Shown here: piece after piece, positions 1 to 11,340 of the stretch | How the letters are laid out: each line of letters starts with the position of its first letter | How positions within the stretch are numbered: position 1 is the stretch's first letter | Source of the DNA: Anarhynchus alexandrinus | Taxonomy: Eukaryota > Chordata > Aves > Charadriiformes > Charadriidae | Direction of reading: 5' to 3' | Assembly: GCA_008711295.1 (NCBI GenBank) | Contig: VUYV01000327.1 | Coordinates: 688,428-752,427, forward strand | DNA: 64,000 nucleotides | Position numbers and translations under genes: made by a program | The notes under the pieces: model-generated | Told to the model about the DNA's origin: nothing | The model's input: only the letters and a program-made list of their open reading frames with translations | Database searches by the model: none

Positions 1-887
1 CCAACATCTGTCCTGCCACCCAGGACCGAGCAGTGGTATCTCACCCTCCTCCTCCCAGCACCTTGGCCATTGTAGTGGCTGGAGAATGAAGGCAAACGGT
101 AGAAATTCTGAAGTGCAGGAGAGGCAGCCAGACAGGGTTTGCCATATGACAAACCAACGTTTGCAGGGGTGGAAGTATGGCTGATGCACCTCAAACGCCA
201 GTCATGACTTGAACAGTCTGCCAGATATGCCTGCCATGATATCAGCTGAAAGGCAGTGAAACAGGCCAGATTCATTACTGCTGCGTTCATCACAGGAGGG
301 TTATAAGATCTATAAGATCTTCGTTTTATATAAAGAAGACGCATAGTTTCGCTCCCCGTCCCCCTGTGCGTGGTCACAGCTGCTGGGGAATCTCACCCAT
401 GCGAAGCACAGCACTGCACAAGCACAACCTTCTTTCTGCATTAGAGACACTAGGAAGATTTGTGTCTCCTGATGCTCCCACAGTACTTTTTCCAGCCCCC
501 ACTGTGCAAAAAAATACGCAGGTCTCATTTTGCTAGGTGCTGGAAATGCACTTACAGTCAGCGTAGGGTAAAAAGTATTATTACCGAGAAACTTCTCCAG
601 AATCCCTCAGGGAACAAATGACAAACTCAGGAACTGAATTAAGCTACAGGGCACTCCTGTCTAATACCTTAGCTCCAGCTCATTTTCCCTGTCCTGCTAT
701 CTTTCATTTAATGCACACCTTGGAATTGCACTGAGTAATTACAGATGTTCTGGGCAGAACTGCAGGTTACGCTCTAGCTGCACAGCTTGTGATTTGCAAG
801 GCAGCATGTGTACAAGCAAAGATACCTGGGAAGAAGCAATTTGCAAAACATTTTACACGATGAATTATAGAAATGAACAAAAATGTA
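1..887. other. Intergenic, no gene seen
   Basis: No open frame with recognisable protein similarity and no RNA gene was seen. A short direct repeat (ataagatct twice) lies at about 304-320. This is the far 5' flank of WNT4, about 33 kb upstream. Confidence 0.6.
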
Positions 888-1560
888 GGTCAGATGGGCC
901 CTCTGGAGGTCTCTCGTCCAACCCCCTGCTTAACACAGGGCTAAATTTGAATTTAGATCTGATTGCTCAGGGCCTTGTCTAGTTGAGTACTGAAAACCTC
1001 CAAGGACGGAGAGGTTTTTTGGCCACAGCCTCTCAGGGGCACTGTTCCAGTGCTTGACCATTTCCAGGATGAATAAATCTTTCCTTATGTCCCATCAGAA
1101 TTTCTCTCGGTGCAGCATGTTCCCATGTACACCTGAGCTGGCTTTTTCTTCTGTACTTTTAGGTGGTGACACGGGGAGTTACATGCCCATCAGGCTCCTC
1201 TTCTCCATGTGTGAAACCTGCTTCCTTCCACTTCTGCTCAGACATCACATCCTCCGGCCCCCGACCACCTCTGTGGCCCTCAACTGGACCCACTCCAGTT
1301 TGCAGACATCTTTTGTAGAGGAACCCAAAACAGGGGACAGGATCCCAATTTGTCCTTCCCAGCATCCTGTTGCATGAAGATAATCCATCCCAGGTGCCAG
1401 GATCTGTATTTGCCCCAAACCTCATTAATTTCCTGCCAGACTCTTGAGCATGTTGATGTTCCTCTGAACAGCAGCTCTGGCCTCCAATGTATTGACTTCC
1501 CTCAATTTGGTGTCACCCTCAGACGTGATGAGGTTGCATTCCCTCCTCTCATTTAGGTCA
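888..1560 (-). mobile_element. Old CR1 LINE fragment
   Basis: The plus strand reads like the reverse complement of the CR1 3' half. It has a 'ctctggaggtctctcgtccaa' type start, then 'cctccaaggacggagag', then 'ctgttccagtgcttgacca', then blocks resembling the reverse-transcriptase C-terminal coding part up to about 1560. The fragment is diverged and broken by many stops and small indels, so it is an old inactive copy. The octamer tail is missing. The boundaries are approximate. Confidence 0.65.
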
Positions 1561-4500
1561 CAGCAACCCAGGGTATCTTCACTTTATCCTCCTAAACACA
1601 AAATCTAGACGATTCCAAAGAAAAAAGGCCCATGAACAGGCATAGTGTTGGTCAGCCATGCATTTGGAGAGCAGGGATGGAATGGTTTCAGAGAGCCATT
1701 GGACCAGCCCACCCTCCGCCAGCACAAACCATGGGATGAAACTTCTCATCAAGTGGGAAGTCCCCAAGCCCCTAAAAGGCTGCTGCAAAGACAATAAATC
1801 TTCTCCCAGGGGTACAACATGGGGCATAAATTGCAGAGAGGGATACCAGAGGGTGGGATGTTGGGGGCAACGTTTAGCAGGAGAGTAGGAGCAGAAGGGC
1901 AGGAGCTTGCTGGCTGATCTTTCAGGTCATGGTGACCTTCTCAGCGGGAGACCTGGATTATGCACTTCTTGACAGGTCTCAGCTTGGCGTCACCTCTGAG
2001 GAGCTGAGGTTGTGCAGGGTGCCCAAGAAACTGCTAGGCTGCAGCTCCTTTGGTGCGTATGGGGAAAAAACAGCTTGAGATGGACAGCCCAGCATTCTCT
2101 GTCCTCTTCTCCTCTACTCGGGGACAAAAGGGGTCCTCAAAGGCAACAGGACCTGGGAGCCAGAGACATGCACAGCCAGGAGGAGAAGCCCTACAAGGTG
2201 CAAAGAAGCCCAGAGGGCAAGCCCGTGCCACCGCTCTCCGAGTGCTCCTACCGCTGCCTGCCCAGATGCCGGCACCTCAGGGCTGGAGCAGCAGCGAAGA
2301 CACCCCCCAGCTGCTGTCTGCGGGGCCGGGACGGGTGACAGTGGTCTCCTGGGCTGTCCGCGGTGCGAGCAGGGTGCGGGCAGTGGCGAGGCGGTGGTGG
2401 GGACCGACAGCTGAGAGCCGTCAGGCAGCTGCCCGCCGGGGTGGGCTGTCCAGCCCCTCTGGCAGGGAGATCAAGGGCTGGAGGGTGGGAGGAGGACAAT
2501 AGTCCATTTTGGGGCTGAGCAGGAAGGGTGTTTCAGGGGAGAGAGGCTGAGCAGAAAAGGACGGAGACTGCTGGAGGAGGGGGGGGTTGCAGGGAGGAAG
2601 AGCCCGCGTGGTGCACCGAGGGATGCACGGGGAATCTGGGCTCTTCCCCACCCGCCCGGGCAACCGCAGGACACGTCTGTCTTCCCACAGATGCTCGGGA
2701 CAGGGCGGTACGAGGCACTGAAACCCTTTTGTGCCATGTCCAGGATATCGTGCAGGGGGGGACCCCAATGAGCCCGGGGCTGGCCAGGGCTAAGGCTCCG
2801 CAAATAACCTCAGAAACCAAGGAGGCAGCCAAAACGTGTCGCGTAATCGCAGATAAACACATAATCTACTCAGGTTACGCTGGGGGGAAACCACAAACCA
2901 CAAGCAGACAGGAGAGGAGAGGAACAACAAGCCAAAGGGAGAAAGGAAAATCCACCAGGAGAGACGAAAGCAAGTCAGTAAATCACAGGGGCTGCTGCTC
3001 TTCTCCCAACCCTCCCCTTGTCTTCCCTGCCCAGGAAATTTCATCCTTGCAAATCTTGCAAGGCGGTGCTCAGAAACCGGGAATTTGAAGCTCAGGCAGG
3101 AGCCCCACCAGGAGCCTGCATCTCTGTCAGAGGTCTCTGCTGAGGTTCATGGACAAGTGCCTGGAGATCTACCACTGGGTCCGGGCACAACAGGGATGGT
3201 GGACAGGGTCTGCACTCCAGCAACAGGCTCTGCAGCTCCCTCCAGCTCCAAGAAACCAAAAGTCTTGGAAATACTTTGGAAATAGCCGTACTGGTGGAGA
3301 GGATCGGTTCCCACTGCAAAGCCCAGTTCCCACAGAAAGGAACAAGGGAGGATGCCGTGAGCCAGGCTGAGCGGAGACAACCACTCTCATCCAGGGAAAA
3401 CTTTCTTCAGAGAGCATTGGACTGAAGATGTGCGGATGGTCTGGAGTAAGAAAACTGCACGCATTTCCTCCTTTCCTGCCAGGGCCTCCTGACCAGCCTC
3501 GCGCTGGTCTGCTGGAGCAGATTCGCAGATGAGTGCAGGCACAGGAATGCAGTGGGAGTAGAGGCTCCTTTGAACATCCCGGCCACGGCACGGCCGGTGG
3601 GAACGCATAGCCGGAGAGGCCGAGCTGGGAGATAGCCACTGCTATGAGATCTGCCGTGAAATCGGTTCCCGGGAACGTTCTGCCAACCAGCCACGGCTTT
3701 CCCGGCAGGGGTAAACATCCACCAAAACAAAAGAAGATTTTGCTTTTCTTTTGGAGACATGGAAGTAAATGCAATCCAAAGAATATCTTCGCCCTTTGCG
3801 CTCCTGCCCGAGCCCTCCAAGGCCTGGCTGAGCTTCAGCAGGACCTTGTAGGGTGGATGTTGGGCATTGCTCGCCCTTCCCAAAAAAAGAGGAGCAGCTG
3901 GTACGAAAGACCCCACCAGCGCTGTTGCCATCCCCTTGTCTTTGGGTTCCCTTAGCTCTTTCTGTGGTGCAGGGGTCTCTGGGCTGCCCACACACTGCAT
4001 TACCCTGACAGAGACACCTCAGTGAGCCCTGGCCCAGTTCACCCTTCTCCAGTACCTGACAATGTTACCAAAACACAGATGGGCCGGAGCATTAAGATTA
4101 GATTTTTAGGGACCAACCTGAGATGAAAAGGTGACAAGTAAAAACACCTGAAGTTCCTGGCTCTTCTGGCACCTGAGGACCAAGTACCTGCCCAGGTGTC
4201 CCCCATCCAGCCATAGCCCAGACACCAGAGCAGGGGGCTCAGCACTGACGTTGAAGCATCCCCTCACCCTGCAAAGGCAGGCAGGGTCTGGCCACACCAG
4301 AGGGTGCATAGTCCTGTCCCTCTACATGCCGGTGTGGACTGTCCCTCCATTCAAATGCCATGTCCCAGGTGCTCCAGATGAAGCCAGGACATTCGCCGTC
4401 TCAGGGCAATGGGTGGCCTGCATGGGAGCAAGTGATGCTCTTCTGGGACCCAGCGCCGGGGCTGCCGGATGGCTGCCCAGACCCGGTTCCTCTGCCGCCA

Positions 4501-6056
4501 TAACAGGTATACAAAAAACCAGAATACACAAAATATTCCCCAGCCATCAGCCAAACATCCCTCCTGCTAAACGCATGACCTCTCTGCATTACCAGCTTTC
4601 TGTAGAGACCACACATAATGCCCGTGGATAAATCTCCCCTCTCCGGTTTCCGTTTCCATGAGGCCAAACTGCTGGCTCACACCTTCCTCCGCTCTTCACG
4701 GGGCATCATGCCCTGAGCGAGAAAAACCACCTGCTGCTTCACTTGCCTCCCAAGACACCCACAAGGGACCACAGCCCCAGCCCCCCCAGGTCCCCCTGCG
4801 GCCCAGGGCAATGCTTCAGAAGCTCCACCAGTCCCGGCTGAAGGATACTGCGAGCAGTGGCACAGGGAGGATGCTAGTGAGGGCAGAGGCACTTCTGCAG
4901 GCCCATGGAGGAGACAGGAAAAGTGCAGCCCATAAGTGAGGACTCCTCACCCTTTTCCTGAAGGTTTGCTTGACCTCCAGCCCAGGTGTAGCCATCCATG
5001 GGGCAGGAGATCAGACCACACAGCCAGGACCACCCCAGGTGGGTTTGAACCCTGTGGGAAATGGATGCCAATTGGTAAGGAAAGAGGATGTGGAAGGATG
5101 TCAGATACTGAGATGGTGGGTTGGGGGAACCTGGGAAGATAACTGGGGGTGGGGGCAGAGTTGTGTGGGCGGACTGGGACTCTGGAGCTCAAAGGAGGAG
5201 ACAGTCAGAGTGAGCACAGGGGTCCCCAGTTGGCAAAGTACCGGAGGTGGCTGATGGGTTCCCTGTGTAAACACGATGGGAGCTGGTGGCAGAGGGGGTG
5301 GAAGGGTGTGCTACCGGGGTCTGCGGCTGGAAGCAAGGCTGCCACGTCCCCAGTTCACAGGAGGGCAAGTAGGCAGCCCTCAACCACACAGGCAGCAGTG
5401 CAGGATGAGACGGGAATATCTCCTGAACAAAGGTCACAAGGCCAGGGAGAGCCCGGCTTCCTTTATCCGCCACTGGCCTTAGCCGAGCTGCTCAGAAATA
5501 GATGCAACGCACCTTCAGATAACGCGGCTGAGCGTCTTTGCAGCCTAAATCCTGCCCAGAGGGGCTGCAGAGACCATGAGTCAGCTCTGTATTAATAGCA
5601 GGGCAGAAGCCAGGCAGGTGTCAGGGGCTAACAAGGGCACAGCAGACACCACACTCCCCTGTCCGGAGAGGTTATTATTCCTCCAAGGAGTGAATATTGC
5701 CTGCGCTCCACCCATTCCCCACTTCCCACCTTCCCAAGGGGCCGGATGGGTCTCTCTGTCCCCACCAGCTCCGGACGAATGTGGCTTCCCACAGGGAGGG
5801 ACGGCTGGCAGCATCCCAGGCAGCGGAGTGGTTTGGGGAGGGGTGCAGAGCTCAGTCCCGAAACGAACCCTGGGGCAGGGCAGCTCCCTCAACGCACAGC
5901 CCCCAGCCTGCCCCGTCCGTCCCCCGGCGCGGGGCCGCAGGGTGCATCCCGCGGAGGCTGCCGGCACGCTGTCCTGCGGGGCTGGGAAAGCCGCGGCTCA
6001 CACATGCCGCCCAGAGCAGACTCCCAGCTCACTTCCACCTGTTTCCGATAAGCTCG
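1561..6056. other. Intergenic, no gene seen
   Basis: GC-rich, stop-poor DNA in which open frames of 60-190 codons occur on both strands in overlapping frames. None has a recognisable domain, a signal peptide or convincing splice structure. The one specific element is the oestrogen-response-element palindrome listed separately at 1924-1938. Confidence 0.55.
1924..1938. promoter_or_regulatory. Perfect consensus oestrogen response element
   Basis: The 15 bases AGGTCA-TGG-TGACCT are an exact match to the full palindromic nuclear-receptor element used by oestrogen receptors: two inverted AGGTCA half-sites with a 3-base spacer. It lies 31.5 kb upstream of the WNT4 start codon. Specifying 12 bases would happen by chance about once in 17 Mb of random sequence, so it is notable in 64 kb. 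That it is bound, and that its target is WNT4, are inferences. Confidence 0.5.
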
Positions 6057-6124
6057 CTAATCCGTCCCCATAATGATTCTTTATTAATGGATGCTGCTGT
6101 CTTCATTACATGCCTTAATTAGTG
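6057..6124. promoter_or_regulatory. Homeodomain-core cluster, candidate enhancer
   Basis: About five TAAT/ATTA cores occur in 68 bases (gctaatcc, cataatgatt, tattaatgg, cattaca, ttaattag) inside otherwise GC-rich DNA. This composition is typical of conserved developmental enhancers. Conservation cannot be tested here, so the call rests on composition only. Confidence 0.3.
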
Positions 6125-7500
6125 TTTTGTGAGCAAATTCAAGGGGATAAGAAGCGTGTCACATTTTCCAATGGGGGGTTTGCGCACAGCTACCAAAATA
6201 ACTTTGTCTGCGGAGCCGGAGTTCCTGTTTCACCCTGCCCATGAGCCGTCGTCGCGAGAGCTCTTTCTGCCTAATCCGGCAGGCAGGCTGGGCGAGCTGA
6301 GCTGCTGCCCGCTGCCCAGCCTCCCCTCCCTTCCTCCCCGGCCGGGCGCGCTGAGCTCCCACGAGCCAAGATGAATTTCAGTCATGCACAGACTTGAAGA
6401 GAGATTTGTCGCCGGGAATCAAAAAATCCTGGAAAAGTCCAGACCGCTGCTGCCCTGCTCGCCGGAGCGCTCTCTACCCACCCTGCTGTCTGCCTGGGGA
6501 TGGGGATGGGGATGGGGATGGGGATGGAGAGCAACTGGGGCTGCTGTGTTCCCTGCTGACCGATGCTGCTCCAGCTGGTCACTCGGGCTTAAAGTATGAT
6601 GATGTTCCCTAAGATATCCCCAGTGTCCTTGGGGAAATGGCGAAACCCCGTCAGAGCCTGCTTGCTCCTGGCCCAGGGGCAGGAGTGACCTGGGATGGCA
6701 CAAGAGGACCCGCAGAGCGGCATCCGCAGCCGGAGCAGCGCCGGCCACCACCAGCTTTCCTGGGCAGAGGGAGACTGGCAGGAGCCGGTCCCATGCAGGC
6801 AGCGCCGCCGGGATGGGACCTGGCACGGGCAGCCCTCGGCTCCACCCGAAAGGGAAAAAAGCCAAAGCAGTTTGTTAATGTGACCAGCACCGCTCCTGCC
6901 CCAGGCGGGAGGTGTCCTCCCCTGGCACAGGCTGTTCTGTACCCGGCAGCCTCCTGAAGCCAGCACGCTCCCTGGCACCCGTGGGTGCTTTGGGGCCAGC
7001 CCCTGCCCCTCGTGCAGGAGAGACGATGGCAGAGGTGCCCTGGTCATCCTGACCCCTTCCCTGGGGCCGGTCACCATCCCACCACGACAGCACGGCGGGT
7101 CTGGAGACCCATGACTTCATGTGGCCCTGACTCAGGTCTGCAAACCCTCTTTATGTTGACCCCACAGGCGCACCGACGCCGGGTCTTGGTGTCAGAAATT
7201 TCCCAAAATCTAATTTCATCCAAAAAAAAAAACCCCAAACGTATCACTTGCCATTGTGCCTGAGCTGTTTGCAGTAACAGCGCAAGGCTCCTCCTGGCCG
7301 GTGCCTGATCCAGGGATCCTTATGCCAGAATAAAGGAGAGGATCCCGGTGCCGGGGGAAGCTCTCCCGCACGAACCGAAGCCCGGGCTGCGTTACACTGA
7401 GGCTCAGCACAGCCGCGTGAACAGGGATCATCTCCCCAGGTGCTGCGGTCGTTCCCCCCTGCATTAACCCCCTGACATCCCCGCCAACACATTTCGGTTC
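6125..7500. other. Intergenic, GC-rich, no gene seen
   Basis: Overlapping open frames on both strands have no recognisable protein family. The only distinct structure is the GGGGAT hexamer repeat at 6496-6525. Confidence 0.5.
6496..6525 (+). repeat. (GGGGAT)5 microsatellite, potential G-quadruplex
   Basis: Five exact GGGGAT units lie head to tail. Runs of four G separated by two-base loops can fold into a four-tetrad G-quadruplex on the plus strand. The translated frames through it give low-complexity GWGWGW or DGDGDG, which is why open frames appear here. Confidence 0.9.
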
Positions 7501-7870
7501 CCATTAGGGCTTTTCCCACTTTCCCCGGGAGTGAAATGAACCAAAACTTGCCCCTTCGTCATGGCTCTGAGGAGAATTTAATTCCAAGGTTCAAAGCTTC
7601 CCCGTCCCTTCCCAGATAAAAGGGTGATCAGCGAAAGGGGATGAGCTGGTTAATAAAAGCCGAAGAAGAAAGCAGGACAGAAGGGCTGTGCCTATAGAGC
7701 ACAACCCAGCAGGAGAGAAGCAGCTTTTCTCCACGCAAGCCTTTCCCCAGTTAATAATTACAAGCCAGGCCCGCCAGTTCCAACCCGCTGCTCCGCAAGA
7801 AAAGGCAATTAATTTAAGACTAATAGGATTTTAAATTCAAAACAATCCCAAGCGGGTTTGTATGGCGGGC
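7501..7870. promoter_or_regulatory. AT-rich block, candidate conserved noncoding element
   Basis: This stretch is poor in GC compared with its flanks and holds cores such as ttaataatta (about 7751-7760), aattaattta and ctaatagg (about 7807-7827). No coding potential was seen. It resembles developmental regulatory DNA by composition only. Confidence 0.25.
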
Positions 7871-10800
7871 TGTGAATGCGCCGGAGAGTCAGCCAGCAGC
7901 AGGCGGGATGGAGGCTGGATTTGGCAGAGCGGCTGGAGGAATTAAGGGCGAGGAGATGAAATCTCGTCTCCTGCAGCCGCTGGGCTGGTGATGGCAGCTC
8001 CTCATTCACCAGGCGGCTCGGCGGGGGGCTCTCCTCAATGGGAGGACGGCGAGGAGGCGTTTCATTGAGCTCATGCCAGTGGCAGCGGCTGGACACAAAG
8101 AGGAGCGGCCAGCCCATGCCGAGCCCAGACCACCTCTGACGCTGGGGCCAAGGAACCCCAGAGCCTCACCACAGACAGCCCTGCATTGGCCCGTGGACCA
8201 CGACCATCCCCTGGCTCCTCAGAGGAGGTCCTCCGTGAGATGTAAGCATGGCCCAACCATCCTCCCTCTGACCTGGCATGGAGCCTTGGGGTCCTGGCAA
8301 GGTCAAGGTGGGCCTGGGGCTCTCCAGGGACCTGCATCTCAGCCCACAATGGCAGAGATGGTCTCAGCCCCTGCAGGAACAGTCTTGCTGGGTTTCCACC
8401 TCCCATCCCAGATGGGCTGGTACAAAATTCCCTCCCAGTCCCTGGAGGACTCTCCAGCAGCACCCAGCCAGGCTGAGCTCAGAAAAAGGGAGCTATGCCA
8501 GCCCATGTCCTAGGAGAGGGATGGGAGGGCAGGGGACTCATCTGTCATGGGAGGTGCACAGTGACGGCGGGGAAGGGCACAGGAGCCCTGCCCTCATCCC
8601 CTCCTTGGCAGCCAGAGCCCTGCCGACTCACCAGCACCTGCTGGGAGATGCTGGAGCGGGAATCCGTGTGGTGCCACCCAGCACCAGAAGTGGGTGTAGA
8701 AACAAGAGACCGAGGGAAATAATAAAGTGCTCTGCTATGGGCTAACAGGGATCTGCAGCTGACCAGAGCCGTGAATGGTCTCGAGCCCACGGTTCCTCCC
8801 TCTTTGCACCACAACCCGGCAAGGTCTGGGATTTACCATTGCTGCAAGGAAAGGCTCCTCTAAGACTGACTCAAACAGCCTCTCCTGAAGTATTTTAGCA
8901 TGAAGGCATCTCTTCATTTCACTCCAGAGCAGCTGGAGATGTGGGCTCAGCCTTACAAGGGGGCTTGGATGTCGCAACACACCCAAATACCCTTGTGAAT
9001 CTGGTGCTTGGCACCTAGTGTCACTGGAGCTGTGCCTGCAGGGACCCCGGGGACACAGGGATCATCCCGTGCATCTTCGGTGCCATCAGCCACCATGGGA
9101 GCATCTGCCTCTCGCAGTGCATGTGCAAGGCAGCAAAAGGGAGGCTTCATTTAGGAACACACAGCTCTTTTACAGGTGCATGAAGAACATTTTATGAAGG
9201 TCCCCATGCAAATCAGAGGGATTGGTGTTAAGCCCTCTCAAGATCTCAGGGAGCTCAGCCTGGTAAATAAGGACTGTTGGTGTCTGTGCAGTGTCCTGCA
9301 CCAATCTCAGCCCTTCTGGGCTATGGAGAACCACTCGCGTTGAACTGCAGTGACCCTGTCCACTGCCAGGTCCCCGAGGAAGCGCTGTCCAGACTAGGGG
9401 CTGAGGTCACGTCTCACACACCGTATCTGTCTCCAAGGCAAGACAGATGGAAAAGATGGACCTTGGCCAGGCATGGGAAACATTCAAGAGGGTGATGAAG
9501 AAGACCTTCCCAACACCAGACTGTTCCTCCACCAAACTTTCCACACCCACAGGCACCAAGCCTGTTCCTAACTTGGGTAACCCAGTGCATTCCTCCCGGC
9601 CCTATTTTGAGAGATCATTTTTACCAAATTTCCCACTCTCTCTAGCAAACCAGACCCCAAACACCAGCCTGGGGGACAACTCCAGCCTCAGCTACGAAAG
9701 TTGGCAGAGTTGTGAAGCACTCAACGAGTCTTTCATTGTGGGAAACACCGAGTGACCTACGTGTAATGGGTGGAGTTTCTCCAGGCAAACAGGAGGAACA
9801 TATGGACCTGGCCACAGGCTGGGGGAAAGCTCCCATGAAATGTCTTTATCACTAGCCACAGGAAGAACATGTCCTATAATGCTGCCCTCATGGGCCAAGG
9901 ATCTGTATGAAGCAGGGCGCTGGTCCTACACAGTGATCCCACATGAATGAGATGAAAAGCCAGGGAGGTTCATCCAGTTGCTACCATCAAATGAGTTGCA
10001 GCTGGACACACTTAGCAGGGAGATACAGGGATGGAGAAGAGTGAGACCTCAAACACACAAGACTGACTATGGAGGGAGTAAGATGAAGGTGGGCTGGTAT
10101 TTTGCCCCACTGCAAAATGATGCTTTTCCTTGCAAAGCTGAAAAAGGAAGCTGTCACAAAAGTAGGACAGCAGATGAGGAGACATGACGGAGGGGGAAAT
10201 GGAGGGACTTGCCAGAGGCCTGAGAAAACAGTCATTGCCAAGGCTCCCCAACATTTTGCTGCATCCTCTCATGTGAAAGTGGGAGGAGAAAAATCCAGTG
10301 GCTTGCAAGATGGTCAAGAAGTTCCAGAAAAATGGCCACATCATTCTAGCATAGGGAAGGAAAATAAAGTCTTTGCTGCAGATCTTGGTGAGGAGGATGT
10401 GGAGCACCATTCTACTAATCCGCATCAACAGCCAGACAAGGGACCTCTGGTTTGGTTGGATATCAATGGCACAACAACCAGCTGCTTCTCCTCCACAGGA
10501 GGAGTGAAACTTTGTCCTGGCTGGACCTCATGGTGAGAGAGACAGCATCCAAAGCCAAGCAGGGTCCTGCTCTGCTCAAACCATGCTGTGCTGAGGGTGG
10601 AGATCCCATACAAGTCTGGGACTGGACGTGAAGGAAGACTGGGGAAAACACAGATGCAACATTTATTGAAGCAGGAGGAGGACCTCACAGCCCTGATGCA
10701 GAGACAGGCCAAGGCATTATTAGAAAGCATCACCCAGCAGAGCACAGCCGCTCTGTGGAGCAGGAGTTCTTTCTAGCTGTGGGTTATGCCACTGTAGGGA

Positions 10801-11029
10801 AAACTAAAAGCTAGCAAGAAAGGCAGAAAGAAAACACATGGTTGTTCCAAGAGCAAAGCAGCAAGAGGCTCACGGCTGGTGGAGGAGAAGCCTGTTGGGA
10901 CATGACGCAGAGCTCTGCCGCTGACATGGGGTCAGCCCGGCTGAGAAGAAGCCCGTTCTCCTGGGTCGATAACGTCGATTGGGTTTGGGATGCTCAGAGG
11001 ACCAGTGACAAATGCTGGCCACCAGCCAC

Positions 11030-11340
11030 TCAAATAAACAGTAGGCAGCCAGTTGGCCAGTGGCCACTCAAATAACCAGCCCCAAGCTAAAAAAATACAG
11101 TAAGCTAGTAAATTTAGTAACCTAAAGAGAAACATTCCTCTACCAACCAGCATGCAAATAAGCCAGAAGGGGATATAGAGCTGACAGAGTCCCCTGTTCG
11201 GCTTTTGATATTCGATGGCCCTTGTCCAACTGGCTGCCAGTTGGTTATTTGCATTGGAACAGGAAACAAATTTTTCTCCTATTTATACTGCTTACCTCAG
11301 GAATAAACTAATTACTGTTATAAAATCCCATTCCCACAGT
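11030..11340. other. AT-rich block with two octamer sites, LTR- or enhancer-like
   Basis: The block contains two perfect POU octamers in opposite orientation, ATGCAAAT at 11152-11159 and ATTTGCAT at 11247-11254. It also has an imperfect duplication of gccactcaaataa near 11025-11075, a TATA-like ATTTATA near 11280 and AATAAA near 11303. This could be a degenerate solo LTR of an endogenous retrovirus or a unique regulatory element. I cannot define termini or a target-site duplication, so its identity is open. Confidence 0.25.

Noticed and set aside
5040..5056. gggtttgaaccc as a tRNA T-arm
   Set aside because: No acceptor stem, D-arm or anticodon arm could be paired around it.
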